Assembly (NCBI RefSeq): GCF_000725625.1
Contig: NZ_JOHS01000051.1
Coordinates: 1-47,578 of the forward strand
DNA length: 47,578 nucleotides
Source: Streptomyces sp. NRRL F-6676
Lineage (GTDB): Bacteria > Actinomycetota > Actinomycetes > Streptomycetales > Streptomycetaceae
Direction of reading: 5' to 3'
Part shown: positions 1 through 8,795 of the stretch, piece by piece
How the letters are laid out: each line of letters opens with the position of its first letter
How positions within the stretch are numbered: the stretch's first letter is position 1
Program-made: the position numbers and the translations under genes
Notes under the pieces: generated by a model
Seen by the model: the letters and a program-made list of their open reading frames with translations, nothing else
What the model was told of the DNA's origin: nothing
The model's database searches: none

Positions 1-715
1 CGCGTAAGCCTCACCGACTGACCAGAACTACCACCCAGTACAACTGAACAACAGCAGGCCACAATCAAGATCAATAAGCACACCATCAGCTACGCCATAA
101 ATGCACACACGGGCCGGCCTGCGGCGGACTCGCCACGTTGGTGCTGCCGCCATGCCGATGGATAAGGAACGGGCGTCCGATCTCCCGGCCGACCACGCCC
201 TGAACCGCCGCACATCGCCCGCAGCCACGTCTCCCCCAACACGGCCGCTGCCCTCACACACGCCGCATAGCTCGACAAACCTGCCCAGCCCTGACCACCA
301 AGCGGGCCCTCACCGTGACCGTCAGTTGATGAGGTACACCCTGACCCCGCCCCTGGAAACGCGCGTCCTAACAAGCGAAGTCGCCTTGGGAAGTGCCGCA
401 AACCTGTCCTGGGCTGGTGCCACTATCTGCCAGCAACTGGTGCCTCTAGACGCCAGTAGGCCCAACTGGGATCTCACCAGGTCAGGGCACATGGTCAAGG
501 AATCCGATGGTGGCAGAGAAGCAACCTGTGGACCCTGGCATCAAAGAGACCCTTCACACCGCGCTGAGCAGCCGTGGTCGGGCTGTGGGCGGTGCGGGCG
601 GAAGCCGTGGTCGGCCTGGTGGTCGGGCCGCGGTCGCCCCCGACCATGGCCGCTCGATGGGCGCTCGCAGTGGCTCCCGGGTGGGTGCTTTTCCTTCGCG
701 TACGCGGGCGCAGTC
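1..715. other. No supported gene
   Basis: Open frames cross this stretch on both strands, but their translations are Arg/Ala/Ser-rich, typical of out-of-frame high-GC DNA. I see no domain, no good ribosome site and no coherent codon bias. The first bases could hold the end of a gene outside the window. The stretch ends at the stop of the minus-strand DUF1877 gene. Confidence 0.5.
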
Positions 716-1338
716 CTAGCTGTGGACGCTCACGTAATTCCTCATGCGGAAGTTCACGTAATTCCCCAGCTGCTGACGCGAGCCGACGATGAGGCGGCCC
801 GTGTCAGTCCCACCAGAGCACGATGAGAAGCTGCCGTTGGGATGCACCAGGTAGAACTCGCGCAGGGCATTGAAGTGCCCGAGCACGTACTTCTTCGGGC
901 CATCGATGATCTTGTCTGCGCCCCGTTGCCGATCAGGGAGGCGGCCTCTGCTTCGTCTGTCGGCAGGGCGGCCAGGAGGGCCGGAAAGTCGATCTGCCCG
1001 AGCAGTTCCGCAGTGCGAGCCACTTGACCTGCTGAGAGGGCTGTGGGTGCTGGCCCGAAGGGGCCAATGGCATGCGGCTGGGTGTTGAGGAAGGCGAGGT
1101 CGATGGCAGTGTCGCCGTCGGGAGCCTGCCGAAGAGCACTCCGATGGACGTCATCGAGACCTCCCAGCTCGCAGATTCGTTCGAGCAGGAATGGCGCCCA
1201 GTCCAGGTCCAGGACATCCGCCGACGGTGGATCCCAGAGAGGATCTCCATACTCCGATGCGTCGGCTGACCGGCGGCAGGAGGCGAGATACTCCGCCGGG
1301 ATGCGGGCGAGTTGCTGAGTGACGGCCATGACGGCCAT
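716..1338 (-). pseudogene. DUF1877 (YfbM-like) family protein, frameshifted
   Basis: The first frame reads MAVTQQLARIPAEYL..., continues with DVLDLDWAPFLLERI and ALLAALPTDEAEAASLIGNG, and matches the small DUF1877/YfbM family, whose function is unknown. Near 920 the reading frame shifts: the natural continuation DKIIDGPKKYVLGHF...REFYLVHPNGSF...GRLIVGSRQQLGNYV lies in another frame and stops at 716. Joined, the two parts give about 205 residues, normal for the family. The start is ambiguous because ATGGCCGTC is tandemly duplicated, giving ATGs at 1338 and 1329. A one-base indel is the simplest cause, either real decay or a sequencing error. Confidence 0.75.
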
Positions 1339-1373
1339 GACGGCAGTATCCCGACGATGTCCACCGGTTTTTC

Positions 1374-1436
1374 CTACTTGGTCTTGCCGGTGGGGTTCCT
1401 GGGCCGCTTGTTCGGACGGTAGCTGGACCCCTTCAT
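1374..1436 (-). CDS. Possible 20-residue basic small ORF
   Basis: ATG at 1436 opens a 20-codon frame encoding a Lys/Arg/Pro-rich peptide (MKGSSYRPNKRPRNPTGKTK) that stops at 1374, between the DUF1877 and Nramp-related genes. The composition is unlike random shadow frames. The frame also stays open upstream (CRTRGRG before the Met), so it could be the C-terminal tail of a lost basic protein. I do not recognise it, and there is no clear ribosome site. Confidence 0.25.
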   Translation of the reverse strand: MKGSSYRPNKRPRNPTGKTK

Positions 1437-1517
1437 GCCCCTGCCGCGCGTGCGACAGGTGGAGAAAAGTACACGGGGGGTAGCTGCCCGGGCAGTGCGC
1501 CCAGCCCGGCCGTACGC

Positions 1518-2840
1518 CTAAAAGAACTCCGACCACGGCTGGTCCCAGATCTGCTTCACGCACAGGACCAGGAACAGCAGCCCCGCAATCGCGAGCATGC
1601 CGTTGCTGAGGCCGCCGTTGCGCCATTCGCGAGGTGTGCGGGAGGAGTTGAGGAGCCATATCAGGGTCAGCGCGAGAAACGGCATGAAGGCGGCGCCCAG
1701 GACGCCGTAGATGATAATCAGGCGGAAGGGCTCGTCCTGGAAGAGCAGGATCATGGGCGGGAAGGTCAGCCAGAGCAGGTAGGCGCGGAAGGTCCACGAC
1801 TTCTCGCGGCGGCCCGAGGCCAGTTCGTCGCCTCGTGCCTCGCGTTCGCCGCGCTGCCGGGCCAGGAAGTCGGCGAACATCAGGCTCACGCCGTGCCAGA
1901 CGCCGATCAGGGAGGTGAAGGAGGTGGCGAAGAATCCGATCAGGAAGAGCTTGCCGGTAGCCGTGCCGTACTGCTGCTCCAGGATGTCCCCGAGCTGGAT
2001 CAGGCCCTTGTCACCGCTCGCGATCGCGATGTTCGCCGAGTGCAGCAACTCCGCGCCCACGAGGAGCATGGCGATCACGAAGATGCCGGTCGTCGCGTAG
2101 GCGACCCGGTTGTCCAGGCGCATGACCTTCATCCAGCCAGCGTTGGTCCAGCCCTTGGCGTTGACCCAATAGCCGTACGCGGCCAGCGTGATGGTGCCGC
2201 CCACGCCGCCGATCAGGCCCAAGGTGTTGAGGACCGAGTCCTTCTCGTCCGGGAGGACCGGGAGTAGGCCGGCGAAGGCGTCGCCGAGGTTCGGGGTGAC
2301 GCGGATGCCCAGGTAGACGGTCACGACGAACATGACGCCCACCAGGATCGTCATGACCTTCTCGAAGACGTTGTACTTGTTGAACCAGACGAAGACCAGG
2401 CCCACCAGACCTGAGGCGATGCCCCACCATTCGAGGCCCATGACGTCCGGGAAGAGGGCCTGGAGGGGCAGGGCACTGGACGACATCGCCGCCGCACCGT
2501 AGACGAAGCCCCAGATCACGGCGTAGATCGCAAAGAACCACATCGTCCAGCGGCCGAGGCTCGCCCATCCGTCGAACAACGTGCGGCCGGTGGCTAGGTG
2601 CCAGCGGCCGCACGCCTCGGCAAGGAAGATCTTCACCAGGCAACCGATGACGGCCGCCCACAACAGTGTGTAGCCGAAGTTGCTGCCCGCGATGAGGGTG
2701 GCGACGAGGTCGCCGGCGCCCACCCCGGTCGCCGCGACGACGATGCCGGGGCCGATGTAGCGCCAACTGGACTTACGAGGAGCCGGACCGGCCCCGACCG
2801 GTACGCCTGCGCCCGTGGTGTTGCCCGTGGTGTCCGCCAT
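1518..2840 (-). CDS. Nramp-related (SLC11-like) membrane transporter
   Basis: A 440-residue, strongly hydrophobic protein with about 11 predicted membrane helices and the Nramp opening YIGPGIVVAATGVGAGDL...GSNFGYTLLWA. Nramp proteins couple divalent metal import to protons at the plasma membrane. Canonical members carry DPGN in helix 1 and MPH in helix 6. Here helix 1 has GAGD (residues about 41-44), and the helix 6 region reads GGVGGTITLAAYGYW with no MPH. It therefore belongs to the atypical Nramp-related group, and its substrate cannot be assumed to be Mn or Fe. ATG 2840 is preferred over an upstream TTG at 2876. No operon partner is seen. Confidence 0.85.
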   Translation of the reverse strand: MADTTGNTTGAGVPVGAGPAPRKSSWRYIGPGIVVAATGVGAGDLVATLIAGSNFGYTLLWAAVIGCLVKIFLAEACGRWHLATGRTLFDGWASLGRWTMWFFAIYAVIWGFVYGAAAMSSSALPLQALFPDVMGLEWWGIASGLVGLVFVWFNKYNVFEKVMTILVGVMFVVTVYLGIRVTPNLGDAFAGLLPVLPDEKDSVLNTLGLIGGVGGTITLAAYGYWVNAKGWTNAGWMKVMRLDNRVAYATTGIFVIAMLLVGAELLHSANIAIASGDKGLIQLGDILEQQYGTATGKLFLIGFFATSFTSLIGVWHGVSLMFADFLARQRGEREARGDELASGRREKSWTFRAYLLWLTFPPMILLFQDEPFRLIIIYGVLGAAFMPFLALTLIWLLNSSRTPREWRNGGLSNGMLAIAGLLFLVLCVKQIWDQPWSEFF

Positions 2841-2907
2841 GGGAGCCAAGAAAGCCCATGGCAGGCAGCGGGACAAGAGGGCGTACGCGGATCTTCACCC
2901 GATGCGC

Positions 2908-3055
2908 TTACTCGGCGCGTGCGGCGGCGTCCTTGTCGGTCCCCTCGTCGGTGCCTTCGTCGGTCTTTTCGTCCGCCTTGTTGTCGTCCGTCGGCGTCGG
3001 CGCCCGTCTTCGCGGCGTCGTCCGACTTCGCGTCCCAGGACATCCTGGGCTCCAC
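2908..3055 (-). pseudogene. Acidic C-terminal tail of a lost protein
   Basis: Two overlapping minus-strand frames join into a tail reading KSDDAAKTGADAD then DNKADEKTDEGTDEGTDKD and AAARAE, ending at TAA 2908. The repeated acidic TDEG units are clearly protein-like. The frame change near 2980 and the missing upstream body mark it as a fragment. It lies just upstream of, and in the same direction as, the Nramp-related gene. Family unknown. Confidence 0.4.
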
Positions 3056-3168
3056 TCAGTGGACGATGCCCGGCATCGTCACCAAAGCCATGCGGTGGAG
3101 TGCCGCACCCGAGACAGGGTGCGGGCATCGCGGCGCGCGGCCGCGTTGCCGATCCGGTTCTGCCGGGA

Positions 3169-3505
3169 TCAAGGCCAGCGCGACTGCGCGGCGGCGCTTC
3201 CCAGCGTCTTGGAGTCGCCGCCACCAGGCCGCCCACCATTCCTCTGGTGCTGCTGCTTGTGCTCCTGGCGGTGCTGGTCGACCGGACTGGCCGGATCGGC
3301 AGCCGGGGCCTTTCGGTCCTCCATGGCGCGGCGGCGGGTGTCGGCGGCGCGGGTGAAGGCGGCGAGCCAGTCCAGGTTCTTGGGTGTGCACAGCCACGCG
3401 GCCGGGTCGGTCGTGCGGCCCTCCAGGTACTCCTCGGGCATCGCTGCCTACTGGTGGGCCTGGACGGCGGCGGCCCGCTGCGCCGGGGTCAGGGCGGCGT
3501 CCCGG
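3169..3505 (-). pseudogene. Hypothetical protein fragment with internal amber stop
   Basis: The minus strand reads ALTPAQRAAAVQAHQ, then TAG, then MPEEYLEGRTTDPAAWLC and TPKNLDWLAAFTRAADTRRR in the same frame. Both sides of the TAG look like one protein, so CAG to TAG is a likely nonsense change. The plus-strand istA fragment begins near 3505 and appears to have removed the N-terminal part. Function not recognised. Downstream the coding character moves to another frame (EEWWAAWWRRLQDAGKRRR), suggesting a further indel near 3240. Confidence 0.4.
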
Positions 3506-4252
3506 CCCGACAATCGCCGAGGACTTCGCCCTCGAACAGCCGCCGCTGATGCCGTTGCCCGAGGAGCCGTTCGAGACCGGGCGGCTGTTCATCCCGCGGG
3601 TCGACCGCTACGGCCAGATCCCGGTCCGCACGAACCGCTACTCGGTCCCCATCCGGTTGATCGGTAAGCGGGTGAGGGTCATCCTTCATGCCTCTCACCT
3701 GGTGGTTCACGACCAGAACGCGGAAGTGGCCCGGCACGAGCGGCTGATCGCCAAAGGCGCCGTCCGCCTGGAGGTGGACCACTACCTGGAGGTCCTCGTC
3801 CGCAAGCCCGGCGCCTCCCCGGCTCAACCGCTCTCGAACAGGCCCGCTCGGCCGGCAAGTTCACCCCGATCCGCGACGCCTGGTGGCCCCAGGCCATGAA
3901 GATCCACGGTGAACGTGACGGCACCCGCGCGCTCATCGAGGTGCTGCTGCTCGGACGCCACATGACGCACGAACACGTCATCGCTGGCTTGGCCGCAGCC
4001 CTGCGGGCCGAGGCCATGACCGCGGACGCGGTCGCCCTGGAGGCCCGCAAGGCTGGCCAGGCCGAGACCGAGCCCGCACCAGAGGTCCGGGTTCCCGGTC
4101 AGGCGTCGGCGACGGTGACGTCCCTGCACGAGTGGCGACTCGCGCATCTTCCGCCGGACACCAGGCCGCTGCCCTCGGTGTCGCACTACAACCAGTTGCT
4201 CCGACGCCACCGCACCGACGACAGCGATCACCGTGAGGGAGAAGCGCGATGA
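3505..4252 (+). pseudogene. istA: IS21-family transposase IstA, C-terminal remnant
   Basis: Readable from about 3505 as IAEDFALEQPPLMPLPEEPF and then RLFIPRVDRYGQIPVRTNRY, the post-catalytic half of IstA. The N-terminal HTH and most of the DDE core are missing. Near 3820 the frame shifts within a C-rich run: LEVLVRKPG continues as GSTALEQARSAGKFTPIRDA in the next frame, up to the stop at 4252. IstA with IstB moves IS21 elements by cut-and-paste. The last four bases overlap the istB start, the usual IS21 arrangement. Inactive because truncated and frameshifted. Confidence 0.85.
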
Positions 4253-5043
4253 CCATGCCCCGCCAGCAAGGTCTGACCGAGCAGGCCGCCGACGCCGCGA
4301 TCGACTCCGCCTGCCGTCTGTTGCGGCTGCCGTCGATCCGCAACGAGTTCTCCGCCATCGCCGACCGCGCGATCAAGGACCAGATGAGCTACCGCGGCTT
4401 CCTCGCCGAACTGCTTATGGCCGAGTGCGACGACCGGGCCCGCCGCAGGTCGGAGAGGCGGATCAAGGCGGCTAGCTTCCCCCGGGAGAAGTCCCTGCGG
4501 ACCTTCGGCTTCGACGCCGACCCGAACATCGACCCCGCTACCATCCACACCCTCGCGAGCTGCGAGTGGATCAAGAAGAACCAGCCGCTCGCCCTGATCG
4601 GTGACTCCGGGACCTGCAAGTACCACATGCTCATCGCGCTGGGCACCGAGGCCGCGATGAAGGGCTACCGCGTCCGCTACACGCTCGCGACGAAGCTGGT
4701 GAATGAGCTGGTAGAGGCCGCCGACGAGAAGCAGCTGAACAAGACCATCGCCCGCTACGGCCGCGTCGACCTGCTCTGCATCGACGAGCTCGGCCACATG
4801 GAACTCGACCGACACGACGCCGAACTCCTGTTTCAGGTCCTGACCGAACGCGAGGAGGAGAACAGCGTCGCGATCGCCTCGACCGAGTCGTTCGTCGGCT
4901 GGACCAAGACCTTGACCGACCCCCGCTTCTGCGCGGCCATCATCGACCGGCTCACCTGCTACGGCACCATCATCGAGACCGGCACCGATTCCTACCGCCT
5001 CGCCAGCACCCGAGCCCGAACCGAACAACCCGCAGCGGGCTGA
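4249..5043 (+). CDS. istB: IS21-family helper ATPase IstB with altered Walker A
   Basis: 264 residues, the usual IstB length. IstB is a AAA+ ATPase that helps IstA choose and capture target DNA. The N-terminal LRLPSIRNEFSAIADRA segment, Walker B (VDLLCIDELGHMELD) and sensor region (IASTESFVGWTKTLTD) are present. The Walker A loop, normally GTGKSH in this family, reads GTCKYH: the Gly before the Lys is Cys and the following Ser is Tyr, so ATP binding is probably lost. Its partner istA is broken as well, so the copy looks fixed and decaying. Confidence 0.88.
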   Translation: MTMPRQQGLTEQAADAAIDSACRLLRLPSIRNEFSAIADRAIKDQMSYRGFLAELLMAECDDRARRRSERRIKAASFPREKSLRTFGFDADPNIDPATIHTLASCEWIKKNQPLALIGDSGTCKYHMLIALGTEAAMKGYRVRYTLATKLVNELVEAADEKQLNKTIARYGRVDLLCIDELGHMELDRHDAELLFQVLTEREEENSVAIASTESFVGWTKTLTDPRFCAAIIDRLTCYGTIIETGTDSYRLASTRARTEQPAAG

Positions 5044-5093
5044 CCCCTGGAACCGCTGGACTGCTGGTCAGGGCACCTGTCAGGCTCCGCCTC

Positions 5094-5597
5094 GTGGAGA
5101 TACTCGATGTCCTGACCAGCATGGCGAAGACGGGCCGCCTGGGCCCCGTGTTCAGCGGAGCCGACTGGAGCGATGTGACCGCAGCACTCGGCGAGCCGTG
5201 GGACATCGGGACAATGAGCCGGAACAGAAAGTGGCCGAGGCTCTTCGCCTACGGAGACCTTGAACTGAGTGTCTGCCGCTGCCCAAAGGTCTTCCTTATC
5301 TGCGTCCAGAACTGGCGTGACGTCGTCGAACTTCCCCCGTCGGTTGTTGGGGGGACGGGCACCTTCCCGGCAGGGCTCAGCCACACGGACGTCGTTTCCG
5401 CCTTGGACAAGGCCGACTGTTCTTGGGAGCCGTACCCTCCGCTGACCTTCGGCGGCCAGCGCTCGCTCACGGCGATCCTGTCAAGAGCGAACTTCACCTT
5501 TGAGTCCACCGAAGGCGAGGAACCGGTGCTGAACGTCATGGGCCTGCCCAGCGACGGACACGACTGCTCCGCACGGACTTCAGGCCAAGATCACTGA
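5094..5597 (+). CDS. Hypothetical protein, immunity-like
   Basis: 167 residues beginning at GTG 5094; a later ATG (Met10) is an alternative because no convincing ribosome site precedes the GTG. It contains GRLGPVFSGADWSDVTAALG and RLFAYGDLELSVCRCPKVFL, a pattern seen in small actinobacterial proteins of unknown function that often sit beside toxins. No catalytic motif or membrane segment is visible. The IS21 remnant ends about 50 bases upstream and may have cut off its promoter. Confidence 0.6.
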   Translation: MEILDVLTSMAKTGRLGPVFSGADWSDVTAALGEPWDIGTMSRNRKWPRLFAYGDLELSVCRCPKVFLICVQNWRDVVELPPSVVGGTGTFPAGLSHTDVVSALDKADCSWEPYPPLTFGGQRSLTAILSRANFTFESTEGEEPVLNVMGLPSDGHDCSARTSGQDH

Positions 5598-5689
5598 TGC
5601 GAAGCGCCGTCAAAACTCGTGGACATTAATCGCCCCCGTGATCGCTAACCGCTGCTCAAACTGGTCGACAAACACTGTTACTGAAGGTG

Positions 5690-5835
5690 AACGGAGCCGG
5701 CGACGTTCACGCGCGACTACCGGAGCATGGACAAGGACGCGTACTGGCTCGACACGCGGATGGATGACGGCGGCACCTGCACCTACGGGATCGGTGGGGG
5801 GACAGCCGGTCTTCTGCAAGCTGACCGCCAGGTAG
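5690..5835 (+). pseudogene. C-terminal fragment of a hypothetical gene
   Basis: Reads TFTRDYRSMDKDAYWLDTRM, then DDGGTCTYGIG, and after a shift in a G run near 5800 continues as GGQPVFCKLTAR before TAG 5835. The terminator at 5853 follows directly, which supports this being the genuine 3' end of a gene whose 5' part is gone. Family unknown. Confidence 0.35.
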
Positions 5836-5852
5836 AACCCACGCACAACGGC

Positions 5853-5887
5853 ACCGGCCCCCACCCTGTGGCAGGGTGGGGGCCGGT
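5853..5887. terminator. Perfect 16-bp stem, 3-nt loop
   Basis: Arm ACCGGCCCCCACCCTG (5853-5868) is exactly complementary to CAGGGTGGGGGCCGGT (5872-5887) around a TGG loop. It sits between a plus-strand gene end (5835) and a minus-strand gene end (5906), so it can serve both convergent directions. No U tract follows, as is common for Streptomyces terminators. Confidence 0.85.
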
Positions 5888-5905
5888 CCTGGTTCGGTGC
5901 GCAGG

Positions 5906-6511
5906 TCAGGGCATGGGGAGGAGGACACCGGGAAGGGTGCCGGCGCGAACGGCCTCCTGGTCAATGGACAGGCCGCAGTAGGCGCCCACCGCGGCGAACA
6001 CCAACGCGGGCAGCCGGGGCCCGTACTGCTCGTAGTGCGCCACCACAGCGGCCTCGCCGACGTCGGCGATCGACGGGAACACCGCACCCGAGGCATCGAG
6101 CGCCGCGTCCAGAGCGGACTCCTCCCCGGTGTCCTGCCCGAACTCCGCCCGGCGTGCGATCTCGTCCCCAGGCACATGCAGGATCTTCGACGGAGGGCTG
6201 AACCGGTCCACCGTCACGCAGACGATCTCCTGCCCGGGGTAGGGCCACATCGATCGCACTTTGCGGTAGCCGGTCGACCACGTCGCCGCGCCCCAGTCCT
6301 CCAGGACGTACAGCCAGTCGCCGCACATTCCGTACATGACGGGGTTGATGTGGGGCGACGGGCTGCCCGGCTGACCCACCGGCACGGCGAGATCCCTGTA
6401 CGGGGTGCGAGCCGCGAGCTCATCCAGGTCGGCGCCCAGCGCAATGAGGAACTCGTCAGCCTCCATCCCCCTGGCCGCGGTGAGCGAGATGCCGCCGAGC
6501 ATCCCCCGCAC
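5906..6511 (-). CDS. Hypothetical protein (possibly DUF6461-like)
   Basis: 201 residues from GTG 6511; a Met at residue 4 is an alternative start. Features are SLTAARGMEADEFLIALGAD near the N terminus, a GDWLYVLEDWGAATWS strand region and DRFSPPSKILHVPGDEI. This order, with a leading helix, a W-rich beta section and an acidic helix, resembles actinobacterial DUF6461-type proteins, but I cannot confirm the family. No signal peptide. It ends just before the 5853 hairpin. No function is assigned. Confidence 0.7.
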   Translation of the reverse strand: MRGMLGGISLTAARGMEADEFLIALGADLDELAARTPYRDLAVPVGQPGSPSPHINPVMYGMCGDWLYVLEDWGAATWSTGYRKVRSMWPYPGQEIVCVTVDRFSPPSKILHVPGDEIARRAEFGQDTGEESALDAALDASGAVFPSIADVGEAAVVAHYEQYGPRLPALVFAAVGAYCGLSIDQEAVRAGTLPGVLLPMP

Positions 6512-6634
6512 GGCGGCGGATACAGGACTGTGAAGGTGTGCGCCTATCCAGGCGATGCGTGCCTGGCCCTGCTCATGGTTATGGCGGGAGGCTCAGGGCC
6601 TCTGCCGCTCCGCAGGCGACGGGACAGGCGTGCC

Positions 6635-7000
6635 TCAGCTGGCCAAGGTGCCCTGGTGAAAGTACATGCGCCAGCCTGTCTCCGTCAGGCGCCACAAGGA
6701 ACTCCGCCATGTCCGTCGCCCCTGATTGTCAGCGGAGTACGTCAGGTGAACGATCCCCGGAGCCAGAACGGTCCCTGACATCTTGCTGACCTTGACCGGC
6801 GCCTCCGAGGACACCGTGCCCGCACTTGTCACCGTGAGGATCGACTGCGCGTCCCACCAGCGACCGGATGCTCCGATCTCGGTGAACTCAGGATCCAGAA
6901 GCTCCGAAACGAGGGCCGGAGAAGCACGCACCTCAGGATCGAGAAGCCGCAACTCTCCACCAACGGCTGCTTGCACAGCCCGCTCACTCTCGTCAGTCAT
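6635..7000 (-). CDS. NTF2-like (DUF4440-type) protein
   Basis: 121 residues: MTDESERAVQAAVGGELRLL, then SELLDPEFTEIGASGRWWDA, ILTVTSAG and a C-terminal WRSSLWRLTETGWRMYFHQG. These are the standard elements of a single cone-shaped NTF2/DUF4440 domain, a fold used as a small-ligand binder or stand-alone subunit; no specific activity can be read. A TAGAAT box lies about 6 bases before the ATG (CTTAGAATccgcgcATG) and there is no Shine-Dalgarno sequence, so translation may be leaderless. Confidence 0.8.
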   Translation of the reverse strand: MTDESERAVQAAVGGELRLLDPEVRASPALVSELLDPEFTEIGASGRWWDAQSILTVTSAGTVSSEAPVKVSKMSGTVLAPGIVHLTYSADNQGRRTWRSSLWRLTETGWRMYFHQGTLAS

Positions 7001-7055
7001 GCGCGGATTCTAAGACGTCGTTTCTTATGGCTGTCAGAGCGGCATGAGAGCCTCT

Positions 7056-7634
7056 TCAGGCAGTTGACCGTCCGCTCGGCCTCTTCGCTGTGAAGCCGGG
7101 GAACTTGTCCAGTGGGACGTCTTCGGGGGCGCCGGCGTCGAAGGGGATCCCGGGCGAGCTGCGGAAGGGTCTGGGCGGGCATGTCGACGAGTCTGCCCAT
7201 GCCGCGGTCGGCGCCCGAGCGGCGGATGGCGTCGCTGCCGGTCTCGGTGAGCGGGCCCTCGGGGCCCGGGGGGGGGGACGTTCTCCAGCTTGGCGAGGGG
7301 CCCGGTGCCAAAGCGCTGGGGGTACTTCGCTTCAGTCGCCGTTCGGCCTCCTCGTCAGGACAGTGCCGGGCGATGCCCTCGTAGAAGCCGCCACGGACCT
7401 GGAAGAGGGAAAGCGTGGCGGTCTTCTGCAGCCAGTCCTTGAACCGGACGCGGGGGGGGGGGAGGCACCGGTGGCCGGGACGGCGAAGCGGGGACGGGCA
7501 TGGTCGTACTCGGGCTTCTTCTCCGGGAAGCCCCGGGAAGGGACCTCGATGCCGTGCTCCAGGTTGCGCTGGGTGAACGGCGTGGGCCGGGTCGCTGGTT
7601 GATATCCAGCAGCCATGCAGACAGGAAGAAGCAC
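7056..7634 (-). pseudogene. Degraded hypothetical gene, multiple frame breaks
   Basis: Protein-like segments change frame along the minus strand: AGYQPATRPTPFTQRNLEHG and EVPSRGFPEKKPEYDHARPR; then RFKDWLQKTATLSLFQVRGG and FYEGIARHCPDEEAERRLK; then GSDAIRRSGADRGMGRLVDM; then IPFDAGAPEDVPLDKFPGF and TAKRPSGRSTA before the stop at 7056. Two of the breaks coincide with an 11-G run (7452-7462) and a 10-G run (7268-7277). The order and shared direction imply one former gene of about 190 codons. Family not recognised. Homopolymer errors in the assembly could explain part of the damage. Confidence 0.45.
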
Positions 7635-7788
7635 CTGTCCGCGCGGTTCCCGACTCCAGGCTGGCCGCCAACGGCTCTGGCCGCTCCGCGCGCGCAGTCG
7701 CCGACCGCTTGGCCGACTCCTTCAGCGGGCCGGACACGCACGCCCGTGTCCGGGATCGCGCGTCCGCTGCGTCCTGGGTGTTGGCCGG

Positions 7789-8682
7789 TCAGCTGTTGCT
7801 ACTGGAACCATGGTCGAGCAGCATTGTCTCAAGTGCCAAAGCAGCAGCGCTGGCGGCGCGTTCGCGGGAGCGGGCGACGCAGACCTGCCACTGCAGGTCC
7901 GCGTCGGCGATCAGCAGCCGGGACACGCCGGCGGACGCGGCCGCAGGTGCAGGGACGACCGCGACGCCCAGGCCCTCGCGGACGTAGTCAGCGGGGTGCT
8001 CGCAGCCGCCGACCTCAAGGGCGACGTGCCGTGTGATGCCGCTGTCCTCGAAAGCTCGGTCGACGACGGTGCGGCTGCCGTACCCGGCGGGGTGGTCGAT
8101 GAAGACCTCCCCTGCCAGGTCGGCGAGCCGCACCGTCTCCTGGCCCGCCAGGGAGTGCCCGGCGGGGGCCAGGACACACATCGGCAGGGTCTCGAGCGGG
8201 TTGATCAGCAGTCCGGGCGGCGGCGGACCGCCGATCGACAGGACGGCGATGTCGAGTTCGCCGAGCTGCAAGGCCCGCACCAGGTCGCGGGAGCCGCCGG
8301 GCCGCGTGCCGAGGCGGACGACGACCTGCGGGTGGGCCCGTCGCAGCAGCCCCAGTACCCGGGGCAGGTCGATTGAGCCGACCGTGTTCATGGTGCCGAT
8401 TCGCAGCAGTCCGCGCAGGCCGCCGCGCGTACGGTCGACGGCGTCCACGGCGCGCTGCGCACCGGCCAGTGTCTCGCGGGCGGCAGGCAGGAACGCCTCG
8501 CCCGCCTCGGTCAGCCCGATCTCCCGGGAGGTCCGGTGCAGCAGCCGGGCGCCGAGTTCTCGTTCCAGCGACCGGATTCCGGCGGACACTGCGGACTGCA
8601 CGACGCACAGCCGCGCGGCGGCGCGGGTGAAGCCGTGCTCCTCCACGACCGCGACGAAGTACTCGAGGTGACGCAGCTCCAC
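7789..8682 (-). CDS. LysR-family transcriptional regulator
   Basis: 297 residues. Residues 1-60 form the LysR winged HTH (MELRHLEYFVAVVEEHGFTR; VVQSAVSAGIRSLERELGA). Residues about 90-290 form the periplasmic-binding-like effector domain (LRIGTMNTVGSIDLPRVLGL). GTG 8682 follows a good GGGAGG site. It is transcribed away from the MFS gene starting at 8796, the classic layout in which a LysR protein controls its divergent neighbour from the shared 113-bp gap. The inducer is unknown. Confidence 0.93.
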   Translation of the reverse strand: MELRHLEYFVAVVEEHGFTRAAARLCVVQSAVSAGIRSLERELGARLLHRTSREIGLTEAGEAFLPAARETLAGAQRAVDAVDRTRGGLRGLLRIGTMNTVGSIDLPRVLGLLRRAHPQVVVRLGTRPGGSRDLVRALQLGELDIAVLSIGGPPPPGLLINPLETLPMCVLAPAGHSLAGQETVRLADLAGEVFIDHPAGYGSRTVVDRAFEDSGITRHVALEVGGCEHPADYVREGLGVAVVPAPAAASAGVSRLLIADADLQWQVCVARSRERAASAAALALETMLLDHGSSSNS

Positions 8683-8795
8683 GATCGCCTCCCGGCAGTC
8701 GAATCAATGGTTTCGATCGTAGTCATCAGTATTCATCGTTGGACTTGATTCATGCCGGGCGGGACGGTGGTGGGCATACAGATCGGAGTTCGTCC
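8683..8795. promoter_or_regulatory. Divergent LysR/MFS control region with inverted repeat
   Basis: GAATCAA (8701-8707) and TTGATTC (8745-8751) are exact inverted copies 37 bases apart. AT-rich sequence between them (TCATCAGTATTCATC) is unusual here. This fits a LysR tetramer site spanning both promoters; the exact contacts are inferred. The MFS ribosome site GGAG is at 8784-8787. Confidence 0.55.

Noticed and set aside
101..826. Long plus-strand open frame at the left edge
   Set aside because: Low-complexity Arg/Pro/Ser translation, no ribosome site, and it overlaps the recognisable DUF1877 tail on the other strand.
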